DNA of 29,540 bases from an uncultured Polycyclovorans sp. (lineage in GTDB: Bacteria; Pseudomonadota; Gammaproteobacteria; Nevskiales; Nevskiaceae): assembly GCA_936928855.1 (NCBI GenBank), contig CAKZHZ010000030.1, forward strand, positions 1 through 29,540, given 5' to 3'. Of this stretch, positions 7,790 to 15,122 are shown piece after piece (position 1 is the first letter of the stretch; each line of letters opens with the position of its first letter). The notes beneath the pieces were generated by a model. That model saw only the letters and a list, made by a program, of their open reading frames with translations. It had not been told where the DNA came from and did not search any database. Position numbers and translations under genes: made by a program.

Positions 7790-9940
7790 TCAGGATGCGG
7801 GCTTTTCCACCACCGCCTTGAGGTCGTGGGCGCGCTTGATGATGTACTGGTGAATGGCTTCCACCTGTTCGGGATCGAGCTTGTCCATCACCGACGGCAT
7901 TCCCTTGCTGGCATAGGCGCCGGCGAGGATGCCGGTGAAGATCTTGTGGGTTTCCGGCGTCATGTAGCGCAGGTCGGGCAGCACGCTGCCAGAGATGGCG
8001 TTGGGACCGTGGCACATGCCGCAGTGGCCGTTGTACAGCACGCGACCTTCATCGATCACCTCGGCACTGGCGGTGAGTTCCGGCGGCTCCGGCAGCGCCA
8101 GGGTGACGTTGCGCGGTGCCGGCATGCTCGCCTTGCCGCCCAACTTGTAGGTGAGGATGCGGGCTTCCGGATGCACCTTGGCCGGCTCCGACAGGGCGCC
8201 CAGTGCCAGCGGGAAGGCACCGCCCCAGCCAGCCGCCACGGTGACGTACTGCTCACCGTCGATTTCGTAGGTGACCGGGCCGGCCATCACGCCGGTGTTG
8301 GCCGGGGTCTCCCACAGCTTGTCGCCGTTGGCGGCGTTGTAGGCGACGAAGCGACCATCGGCGGTGCCCTGGAACACCAGGTCCCCGGCGGTGCTCAAGG
8401 TGCCACCGTTCCACACGGTCACATAGCTCTGGCGCCACACTTCCTTCTGCGTCACCGGGTCCCAGGCGATCAGGTGGCCCTTGTGGGCGCCGACGGCCTC
8501 GGCCAGCGCCTTCTCGTCCTCCGGCAGGGCGATCGGTTCGGAGCCCATGTGCCAGGTGCCCTTGCCGGCATATTCCTCATCCGGCTTCGGCACGAAATAG
8601 GCGACGGCCTCCTGCATGGGGATGTACACCAGCCCGGTCTCGGGGCTGAACGACATCGGCTGCCAGTTATGCGCACCCAGCGGGCCGGGTGACACCAGCG
8701 CCGGCTTTTCCGACCAGTCGGCGTCCGGGTTCTCCACCGGACGGCCGGTCTCCATGTCGACGTGGGTGGCCCAGTTGGCCGGGGCGAACTTTTCGGCGCT
8801 CAGCAGCTCGCCGTCGGTGCGGTCCAGCACGTAGAAGAAGCCGTTCTTCGGTGCCTGCATCAGCACCTTGCGCGGCTCGCCCTCGATCTCCAGATCGGCC
8901 AGGATCATGTGCTGCGTGGCGGTGTAGTCCCAGGTGTCGCCCGGCGTGGTCTGGTAATGCCAGACGTACTCGCCGGTGTCCGGCTTGAGTGCAACGATGG
9001 ACGACAGGAACAGGTTGTCGCCGCCGCCGGGGCTGCGCACCGCGCGGCTCCAGCTGCTGCCATTGCCGACGCCGATGTAGAGCAGATCCAGCTCGGGGTC
9101 ATAGGCCATCGAATCCCACACCGTGCCGCCGCCACCGAACTCCCACCAGGCGTCACCCTTCCAGGTGGGCATTGCCAGTTCCATGGCCTTGTCTTCGGCC
9201 GGCTTGGACGGGTCGCCGGGCACCGTGAAGAAGCGCCACAGCTGCTCGCCGCTGTCGGCTGCATAGGCCGTGATGTAGCCGCGCACGCCGAGTTCGGCGC
9301 CACCGTTTCCGATGATCACCTTGCCCTTGATGATGCGTGGGGCGCCGGTGATGGTGTAGCTGCGGTTGGCGTTGAGCACCGTGTCGACCTCCCACGCCAC
9401 CTTGCCGGTCTTGGCGTCGAGGGCGATCAGGCGGCCGTCATAGGCGCCGACATAGACCTTGCCCTGCCACACCGCGACGCCGCGATTGGCCACGTCACAG
9501 CAGCCATCGCGGCCCTTGTCACGCGGCACCTTGGGGTCGTACTTCCACAGTTCCTTGCCGGTCACCGGGTCCAGTGCGGAGACGATCGAGAAGGCGCCGG
9601 TGACGTACATCACGCCATCGACGATGATCGGCGTGGCCTCGGTGGCGCGGTCCACGTCCAGCTTGTAGTGCCAGGCCAGCCCCAGCTCGTCGACGTTGTC
9701 GAGGTTGATCTTTTCCAGGGGGCTGAAGCGCTGCTCGCTGTAGGTACGGCCATGGCTGAGCCAGGCGCCGGGTTCTGCATCGGCATTGATGATGCGGGCG
9801 CCATCCACGGCAGCGAAGGCGGCGGCTGCCGTCGACGCCGGTGCAGCGGCCTCCCCGGCCGGGGCCTCCTTCTTGCCGCAGGCCACCAGCAGGCTGGCGG
9901 CGAGCACGACGGAGACGAGTTTGAAATCCTGGGTTGTCAT
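7790..9940 (-). CDS. PQQ-dependent alcohol dehydrogenase with C-terminal cytochrome c (quinohemoprotein), predicted lipoprotein
   Basis: Oxidises alcohols in the periplasm using PQQ and passes electrons through its own heme to the respiratory chain. The 716-residue protein starts at 9940, supported by AGGAG eight bases upstream. The N-terminus is a lipoprotein signal with lipobox LVAC (Cys21). The beta-propeller shows repeated W-motifs such as TGKELWKYD and TGEYVWHYQ, the vicinal disulfide Cys147-Cys148 (DGCCDV), and likely calcium/PQQ ligands Glu216 (GGAELGVRG), Asn293 (GVGNGS) and Asp338 (GDTWDYT). Residue 340 is Thr, not the extra Asp of lanthanide enzymes, so calcium use is inferred. A cytochrome c domain has CGMCH (640-644) and candidate axial Met681. 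It is the last gene of a three-gene operon ending in a strong terminator. The substrate is not known; secondary or omega-hydroxy alcohols fit the neighbours. Confidence 0.92.
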   Translation of the reverse strand: MTTQDFKLVSVVLAASLLVACGKKEAPAGEAAAPASTAAAAFAAVDGARIINADAEPGAWLSHGRTYSEQRFSPLEKINLDNVDELGLAWHYKLDVDRATEATPIIVDGVMYVTGAFSIVSALDPVTGKELWKYDPKVPRDKGRDGCCDVANRGVAVWQGKVYVGAYDGRLIALDAKTGKVAWEVDTVLNANRSYTITGAPRIIKGKVIIGNGGAELGVRGYITAYAADSGEQLWRFFTVPGDPSKPAEDKAMELAMPTWKGDAWWEFGGGGTVWDSMAYDPELDLLYIGVGNGSSWSRAVRSPGGGDNLFLSSIVALKPDTGEYVWHYQTTPGDTWDYTATQHMILADLEIEGEPRKVLMQAPKNGFFYVLDRTDGELLSAEKFAPANWATHVDMETGRPVENPDADWSEKPALVSPGPLGAHNWQPMSFSPETGLVYIPMQEAVAYFVPKPDEEYAGKGTWHMGSEPIALPEDEKALAEAVGAHKGHLIAWDPVTQKEVWRQSYVTVWNGGTLSTAGDLVFQGTADGRFVAYNAANGDKLWETPANTGVMAGPVTYEIDGEQYVTVAAGWGGAFPLALGALSEPAKVHPEARILTYKLGGKASMPAPRNVTLALPEPPELTASAEVIDEGRVLYNGHCGMCHGPNAISGSVLPDLRYMTPETHKIFTGILAGAYASKGMPSVMDKLDPEQVEAIHQYIIKRAHDLKAVVEKPAS

Positions 9941-9978
9941 ACGGTCACTCCTGGGAAACTGCGATGGGGGGCGGACCC

Positions 9979-11577
9979 TCAGCCGAGGGTCTGCGCGCGG
10001 TCGGCGAAGCGGATGCGCAGATCGCGCTTGAGCACCTTGCCGCTGGCATTCTTGGGCAGTTGATCGATCACCTCGACCAGCTTGGGCGCCTTGTATCCCG
10101 CCAGTTTCTCGCGGCAGTAGGCGATCACCGCGTCGGCCTCGACGGTCTCGCCGGGGCGGGCGACCACGACCGCCATCACCGCCTCGATCCACTTGGGGTG
10201 GGGGACGCCGAACACGGCCACTTCGGACACCGCCGGGTGGGCGAAGATGACCTCTTCGATCTCGCGGCTGGCGACGTTTTCGCCACCGGTCTTGATCATG
10301 TCCTTCTTGCGGTCGACCACGCTGAGGTAGCCCTCGTCATCGATCACCCCCAGATCGCCGCTGTGGAACCAGCCATTGCGGAAGGCTTCGGCTGTTTTGT
10401 CGTCGTTCTTCCAGTAGCCCAGGGTGGCGTGCGGGCTGCGATGCACGATTTCGCCGACCGTGCCGGTAGGCACGGGCTGGTCGTTGTCATCGACCACGCG
10501 CGTCTCGCAGTTGATCGCCGGGCGACCTGCGGATCCCAGCTTGCGCAGCTGATCCTCGGGTTTGAGGATGGTGGCCACCGGTGACATCTCGGTCTGCCCG
10601 TAGAAGTTGAACAGACGCAGATCGGGGATGCGCCTGGCAATTTCCTTGATGATCTCCACCGGCATGATGGACGCGCCGTAGTAGCCCTTCTTCAGGGTGC
10701 TGAGGTCGGTCTTGTCGAAATCCGGATGGCGCAACAGGGCAATCCACACCGTCGGCGGGCAGAACAGTTTGTTGACTTTTTCCGCCGCGATGGTCTTGAG
10801 AATGGTGCCGGGGTCGGCGGCCGGCAGCACGATGCTGGTGGCGCCGAGGTAGAGGTCCGGCGTGAGAAAGCAGTCCAGCTGCGCGCAGTGGTACAGCGGC
10901 AGGGAATGCACCTCGATATCGTCGCTGGTCATCTCGCCGTCGATGATCACGCTGGCGTACTGGGCGTAGAGGCTGCGGGCCGGCAGCAGCACGCCCTTGG
11001 GGCGCGACTCGGTGCCGCTGGTGTACATCATCTGCACCGGGTCGTCATCGTCGACATCGGCATCCGGAGCGGTGTTGTCGGCGTGCTCCATCCACGACAG
11101 CATGCAGTCCCAGCCGGCCGGAGTTGCGTCCAGTTTCTCGCGGATGGCACCGCGCACCTTGACCGTGATGCCGGCTTCGGCGATGGCGGCGTCCGCCACG
11201 CTGGCGAGGGCGTCTTCGGCGATGACGCCCCGCACCTCGCCATTCTCGAGGATGTAGGCCACCTCGCTGGCGTTGAGCATGAAGTTGATCGGCACCATCA
11301 CCGCACCCAGTCGTGCCAGCGCGAAGCGGGTAACGACAAACCCGAGGCTGTTGTGTGACAGCAGGGCAATGTGATCGCCGCACGCCACGCCTTTCGCCTG
11401 CAGGGCGTTGGCGGTGCGGTTCACCTTGTCATTGAGGTCGGCGAAGCTCAGGCGCGATGCGCCGTAAACCAGTGCCAGCTTGTCGGGTACGCGTTCCGCG
11501 CTGCGGTGCAACAGGTCAGCCAGACGCTGCCGACGCGCGGTACGAATCGCGCGCGGCGTCTCCATCGGCGGGTTCAT
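9979..11577 (-). CDS. Acyl-CoA synthetase (AMP-forming, FadD/CaiC-like)
   Basis: An adenylate-forming ligase that activates a carboxylic acid to its acyl-CoA with ATP. The 532-residue frame starts at 11577, chosen for the GAGGAGA ribosome-binding site and the usual family N-terminus; an upstream in-frame ATG at 11619 is less likely. Motifs: ATP-binding loop YTSGTESRPKG (185-195), acyl-binding YGQTEMSP, hinge WFHSGDLGVIDDEGYLSVVDRKKD with KTGGENV, and catalytic Lys514 in NASGKVLKRDL. It lies 64 bases downstream of the monooxygenase and 38 bases upstream of the PQQ dehydrogenase, all leftward. It would activate the acid left after ester cleavage and oxidation, feeding beta-oxidation. Chain length preference cannot be read from sequence. 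Confidence 0.92.
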   Translation of the reverse strand: MNPPMETPRAIRTARRQRLADLLHRSAERVPDKLALVYGASRLSFADLNDKVNRTANALQAKGVACGDHIALLSHNSLGFVVTRFALARLGAVMVPINFMLNASEVAYILENGEVRGVIAEDALASVADAAIAEAGITVKVRGAIREKLDATPAGWDCMLSWMEHADNTAPDADVDDDDPVQMMYTSGTESRPKGVLLPARSLYAQYASVIIDGEMTSDDIEVHSLPLYHCAQLDCFLTPDLYLGATSIVLPAADPGTILKTIAAEKVNKLFCPPTVWIALLRHPDFDKTDLSTLKKGYYGASIMPVEIIKEIARRIPDLRLFNFYGQTEMSPVATILKPEDQLRKLGSAGRPAINCETRVVDDNDQPVPTGTVGEIVHRSPHATLGYWKNDDKTAEAFRNGWFHSGDLGVIDDEGYLSVVDRKKDMIKTGGENVASREIEEVIFAHPAVSEVAVFGVPHPKWIEAVMAVVVARPGETVEADAVIAYCREKLAGYKAPKLVEVIDQLPKNASGKVLKRDLRIRFADRAQTLG

Positions 11578-11641
11578 CGGATTCTCCTCATTCTTATGGA
11601 CCGCTGTGTAGATGATCATACGCCGCGTTAGCGGCTCGTCC

Positions 11642-13264
11642 TTACTCCATCACGAAGCCCTGGTAGCCGGCCTTGGCGACGTTGTCGCACAACTCGCGGT
11701 ATGGCCCCACGCCCAGGTACGGCATGAAGACCCGCGGCTTGCCTGGCACGTTGGCACCCATGTACCAGGTGTTGCCGCGAGGGAACAGGGTGGCGTTGGC
11801 CAGTTCGTTGACGTGGGTGACCCACTGCTCCTGCGCTTCAGGGGTTGGCTGGATCTTGCGCTTGTGCTGTGACTGCAGGTGCGCGAGACAGTCGCTGATC
11901 CAGTCCACATGCTGCTCGATGGACACCAGCATGTTGCTGAGCACCGAGGGGCTGCCGGGGCCGGTCACCGTGAACAGGTTGGGGAAGCCTTCGACCATCA
12001 GGCCCATCATGGTGCGAGGGCCGGCCGCCCAGCGATCCCGTAGCTGGACACCGCCTTCCCCCTGGATGTCCATATGCAGCAATGCGCCGGTCATGGCGTC
12101 GTAGCCGGTAGCGAAAATCAGGCAATCCAGCTCGACCTCGCTGCCATCCGCAAGCCGGACGCCGGTCTCGGTGATACGGTCGATGGGGTTGCGGGCGAGG
12201 TTCTGCAGCGTGACGTTGGGGCGGTTGAAGGTTTCGTAGTAACCCGTGTCGATGCACAGCCGGCGGGTGCCGACGAACTGCCCCTTGGGGATCAACTGCT
12301 CAGCCAGCTCGGGGTCCTTGACCCGCTCGCGGATGCGGCGTGCCAGATAGTCCTGCGCCGTCTTGTTGGCGTCCTCGCTGGTAAGCAGGTCGCCGAAGGA
12401 CACCATCAGCGCGAACGGCCGTCCAGTGTCGTAGCACGCGTCGTAGATCTTGTTGCGGGTTGCCTCGTCGACGTCAAAAACGGAGGCGGCATAGGTTTCA
12501 CCGGGGATGCCGACGAGGTGGTGGCGTGCGGTATCGCGCAGCTCGTCATAGTTGGCCTTCACCGAGGCGACGAACTCGGGTTCCAGCTTGCGGTTGTGTG
12601 CCGGCAGGCTGTAGCTGGGTGTGCGCTGGAAGATGTGCAGGTGGCCGGCCAGTTCGGCGACGATGGGGATGGTCTGGATGCCCGACGAGCCGGTGCCGAT
12701 GATGCCCACCCGCTTGCCGCCGAAGTCCGGCATCGTCTGTGGCCACCGCGGGGTGTTGTACACCTCACCCTTGAAGGTCTCCATGCCTGGCAGGTTCACG
12801 TCCTTGGGGATGGTGAGGCAGCCTGTGGCCATCACCACGAACCGGGCCTCGATCGCGCCCACACCCTCGGCTTTCAGGGCCCACCGCTCGCGCGCGTCGT
12901 CATAGCGGGCTGCGCTGACTTCGGCGTTGAAGACGATGTCCTTGCGCAGGTCAAAACGATCGGCGACGTGGTTGGCGTAGCGCAGGATCTCGGGCTGGCT
13001 GGCGTAGCGCTCGGTCCACGTCCATTCCTGCTCCAGCGACTTGTCAAAGGAGAAGGAATACTGGACGCTTTCGACATCGCAGTGCAGGCCCGGATAGCGG
13101 TTCCAGTACCAGGTGCCACCGACGGAAGGTCCTTTCTCGTAGACCTTGGCGCTGAGGCCGAGCTGGCGGCACTTGTAGAGCATGTACATGCCCGACCAGC
13201 CAGCACCGACGATGGCGACGTCGAGTTTTTCAGGGGCAGACGCGGGCGCGACCGTTTGGTTCAT
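11642..13264 (-). CDS. Baeyer-Villiger flavin monooxygenase (cyclohexanone/phenylacetone monooxygenase family)
   Basis: A type I BVMO-like enzyme that would use FAD, NADPH and O2 to insert oxygen next to a ketone, giving an ester or lactone. At 540 residues it has the usual length. The FAD-binding site is GAGWSGMYM (20-28), followed by the second BVMO motif GGTWYWNRYPGLHCDVES. The NADPH Rossmann motif is GIIGTGSSGIQ (188-198), and the active-site Arg region is GTRRLCIDTGYYETFNRPNV. The classical fingerprint F-x-G-x-x-x-H-x-x-x-W is present at 164-174 but with Asn170 in place of His (FKGEVYNTPRWP). The start at 13264 has AAGGAGGA upstream. It is the first gene of the leftward operon and diverges from an aldehyde dehydrogenase across a regulatory region. 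A related flavin hydroxylase role cannot be excluded. Confidence 0.93.
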   Translation of the reverse strand: MNQTVAPASAPEKLDVAIVGAGWSGMYMLYKCRQLGLSAKVYEKGPSVGGTWYWNRYPGLHCDVESVQYSFSFDKSLEQEWTWTERYASQPEILRYANHVADRFDLRKDIVFNAEVSAARYDDARERWALKAEGVGAIEARFVVMATGCLTIPKDVNLPGMETFKGEVYNTPRWPQTMPDFGGKRVGIIGTGSSGIQTIPIVAELAGHLHIFQRTPSYSLPAHNRKLEPEFVASVKANYDELRDTARHHLVGIPGETYAASVFDVDEATRNKIYDACYDTGRPFALMVSFGDLLTSEDANKTAQDYLARRIRERVKDPELAEQLIPKGQFVGTRRLCIDTGYYETFNRPNVTLQNLARNPIDRITETGVRLADGSEVELDCLIFATGYDAMTGALLHMDIQGEGGVQLRDRWAAGPRTMMGLMVEGFPNLFTVTGPGSPSVLSNMLVSIEQHVDWISDCLAHLQSQHKRKIQPTPEAQEQWVTHVNELANATLFPRGNTWYMGANVPGKPRVFMPYLGVGPYRELCDNVAKAGYQGFVME

Positions 13265-13299
13265 GTTGATGATCCTCCTTCATCCGTTTTTCCCGACAC

Positions 13300-13333
13300 C
13301 CTAGGCCGACCCCGACGTTCGATCTACTACCCG
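13300..13333 (-). promoter_or_regulatory. Leftward promoter unit for the BVMO operon
   Basis: Read on the minus strand, the half-site CGGGTAGTAG (13333 to 13324) is followed after exactly 18 bases by CCTAGG (13305 to 13300). That element contains TAGGGT, a plausible weak -10. This arrangement matches the rightward unit in mirror image. The half-site would overlap the -35 region, as for class II activators. The transcription start is not known. Confidence 0.5.
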
Positions 13334-13342
13334 CACGGGTAG
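13327..13342. promoter_or_regulatory. Palindromic operator CTACCCG-CA-CGGGTAG
   Basis: A perfect 7-2-7 inverted repeat at 13327-13333 and 13336-13342, inside the divergent gap between BVMO and ALDH. Its left half is extended to CTACTACCCG, the exact inverse of CGGGTAGTAG at 13373-13382. This suggests a dimeric regulator binding site. No regulator gene is present in the window near it. Confidence 0.6.
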
Positions 13343-13372
13343 CGCGTCCGTTCCCTGTAAAACCAGCCCATT

Positions 13373-13406
13373 CGGGTAGTAGGCGCGCGCGCGATAGACG
13401 CCTAGG
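13373..13406 (+). promoter_or_regulatory. Rightward promoter unit for the aldehyde dehydrogenase
   Basis: CGGGTAGTAG (13373-13382), then 18 bases, then CCTAGG (13401-13406), containing TAGGCT as a possible weak -10. It is the mirror image of the leftward unit with identical spacing. The ribosome-binding site AGGAG of the ALDH gene follows at 13451. Confidence 0.5.
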
Positions 13407-13462
13407 CTCGGGTCATCAGCGTGGGACCTTCCCACCGGACAACAACCAACAGGAGACCTCGC

Positions 13463-14908
13463 ATGGGCGCCAACAGCCTGGACCGGCAGCATTTCTTCAT
13501 CGGAGGCGAGTGGGTCAAACCCTCGTCGGACCGCACCTTCACGCTGACCGATGCCTCCACCGAGGAGACGCTGGCGACCGTGCCGGAAGGGCAGAATGCC
13601 GACATCGACCGTGCCGTTGCCGCCGCTCGCAGCGCCTTCGAGTCCTCTGCCTGGCGGGACATGGCCCCGGCGGACCGCGCCGCCCTGCTGCGCCGTTTCG
13701 ACGCCGCCCTGCAGAAGCGCAAGGACGATCTGGCGCTGGCGGTGTCGCGTCAGAACGGCATGCCGATGTGGCTCAGCAGTGCCTTTGAAGCCGGCATCGC
13801 CCTGAGCATGGTGAACTTCTACGCCGATCTCATCGAAGCGCCCCAGGCCCAGGATCGCCGCGGCGCCCAGCTGGGTCGCGAAACGCTGGTCAGCAAGGTG
13901 CCGATGGGGGTGATTGCCGCCATCGTGCCGTGGAACTACCCGATTGCGCTGGCCATCAGCAAGATCGCCCCGGCGCTGGCGGCCGGCTGCACCATCGTCA
14001 TCAAGCCGTCTCCCGGCACCGTTTTGGACAGCTACCTGATGGCCGAGGCGGCCATCGAAGCCGGTCTGCCGCCGGGCGTGATCAACTGGGTGGCCGCCGA
14101 CCGTGACGTCGGCGCCTATCTGGTGTCCCACCCCGGTGTCGACAAGGTGGCCTTCACCGGCTCCACCGCCGCCGGACGCATCATCGCCCGCGAGTGTGGT
14201 CAGCTGCTGCGGCCGGTGACCCTGGAGCTCGGCGGCAAGTCCGCCGCCGTGGTGCTGGAAGACGCCGACCTGTCGGTATTGCAGGAGCGCCTGCCGATGG
14301 CCTCGCTGCTCAACAACGGCCAGACCTGCTTCAACAGCACCCGCATCCTGGCGCCGCAGAGCCGCTATGCCGAAGTGGTGGACGCCATTGCCAGCACCGT
14401 CACCGGCCTCAAGGTGGGTGAGGCGGTGGACCTCAACACCCAGGTCGGCCCCATGGCCTCCGCGGCCCATCGCCAGCGGGTCGAGGGCTACATCGAAACC
14501 GGCCGCAAGGAAGGGCGCCTGGTCGTCGGCGGGGACCGTCCCAAGGACCACGGGCGAGGCTACTTCGTCACGCCGACCGTCTTCGCCGATGTCGACAATG
14601 ACGCCACCATCGCGCGTGAGGAAATCTTCGGTCCGGTGCTGGCGGTGATTCCCTACCGTGACGAGGACGATGCCGTACGCATCGCCAACGCCAGCGAGTT
14701 CGGCCTGGGCGGCACCGTCTGGGGCAAGGACGAGGCGCATGCCTGTGCCGTCGCCGACCGCATCATCACCGGCACCGTCGGCATCAACGGCTATGCCCCG
14801 GCCATCGGTTCGCCGTTCGGTGGGGTCAAGGCCAGCGGCATCGGCCGCGAGCTGGGGCCGGAGGCGCTGAACGGCTACTACCACTGGAAGTCGACGTATC
14901 TGATGTAA
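13463..14908 (+). CDS. NAD(P)-dependent aldehyde dehydrogenase
   Basis: Oxidises an aldehyde to the carboxylic acid in the cytoplasm. The protein has 481 residues, starting at ATG 13463 with AGGAG eight bases before it. Family landmarks: VPWNYP (155-160) for the oxyanion Asn158, KPSPGT for cofactor binding, FTGSTAAGR Rossmann loop, general base Glu255 in LELGGK, catalytic Cys289 in NNGQTCFNSTR, EEIFGPVL, and the C-terminal GVKASGIGRELG. It resembles the broad betaine-aldehyde/geranial dehydrogenase-like group, so the substrate cannot be named. It is transcribed away from the BVMO operon, sharing a symmetric control region. A likely role is oxidation of aldehydes made by the PQQ dehydrogenase or from BVMO products. 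Confidence 0.95.
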   Translation: MGANSLDRQHFFIGGEWVKPSSDRTFTLTDASTEETLATVPEGQNADIDRAVAAARSAFESSAWRDMAPADRAALLRRFDAALQKRKDDLALAVSRQNGMPMWLSSAFEAGIALSMVNFYADLIEAPQAQDRRGAQLGRETLVSKVPMGVIAAIVPWNYPIALAISKIAPALAAGCTIVIKPSPGTVLDSYLMAEAAIEAGLPPGVINWVAADRDVGAYLVSHPGVDKVAFTGSTAAGRIIARECGQLLRPVTLELGGKSAAVVLEDADLSVLQERLPMASLLNNGQTCFNSTRILAPQSRYAEVVDAIASTVTGLKVGEAVDLNTQVGPMASAAHRQRVEGYIETGRKEGRLVVGGDRPKDHGRGYFVTPTVFADVDNDATIAREEIFGPVLAVIPYRDEDDAVRIANASEFGLGGTVWGKDEAHACAVADRIITGTVGINGYAPAIGSPFGGVKASGIGRELGPEALNGYYHWKSTYLM

Positions 14909-14962
14909 GCACTGTCGCGGGGGGTGTCGGCGGCGTGCCGACCCCCTCCCTGCGCTTCCGAT

Positions 14963-15076
14963 GGTCATGCCCGATGTGATCGGGCATCGAGCCCCGACCG
15001 TTGCAGCTGGATCCCGGGTCGAGCCCGGGATGACGTCTTTTATCCCTCTACCGTCATGCCCGACCTGATCGGGCAT
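14963..15076. repeat. Cluster of three REP-like palindromes
   Basis: Three short perfect or near-perfect hairpins lie between convergent genes. ATGCCCGAT/ATCGGGCAT at 14967-14987 has a 3-base loop. ATCCCGGG/CCCGGGAT at 15011-15031 has a 5-base loop. ATGCCCGA/TCGGGCAT at 15056-15076 also has a 5-base loop. The first and third share GTCATGCCCGA and are copies of one element. Such palindromes are typical dispersed intergenic repeats in proteobacterial genomes. Here they may also end transcription from both sides. Confidence 0.75.
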
Positions 15077-15122
15077 CCAGCCCGCGCAGCGGGCGTGGCA
15101 ACCTCAGCCGGAACGGTGGGGC

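Noticed and set aside
8762..10063. 433-codon plus-strand frame opposite the PQQ dehydrogenase
   Set aside because: Antisense shadow; the minus-strand protein has complete PQQ and heme motifs.
12074..13342. 422-codon plus-strand frame opposite the BVMO
   Set aside because: Antisense shadow without motifs; it also crosses the promoter region and would disrupt the divergent arrangement.
13301..15076. 591-codon minus-strand frame opposite the ALDH, starting in the REP cluster
   Set aside because: Its N-terminus is simply translated REP palindromes (VIPGSTRDP-like), and the rest mirrors the ALDH gene.
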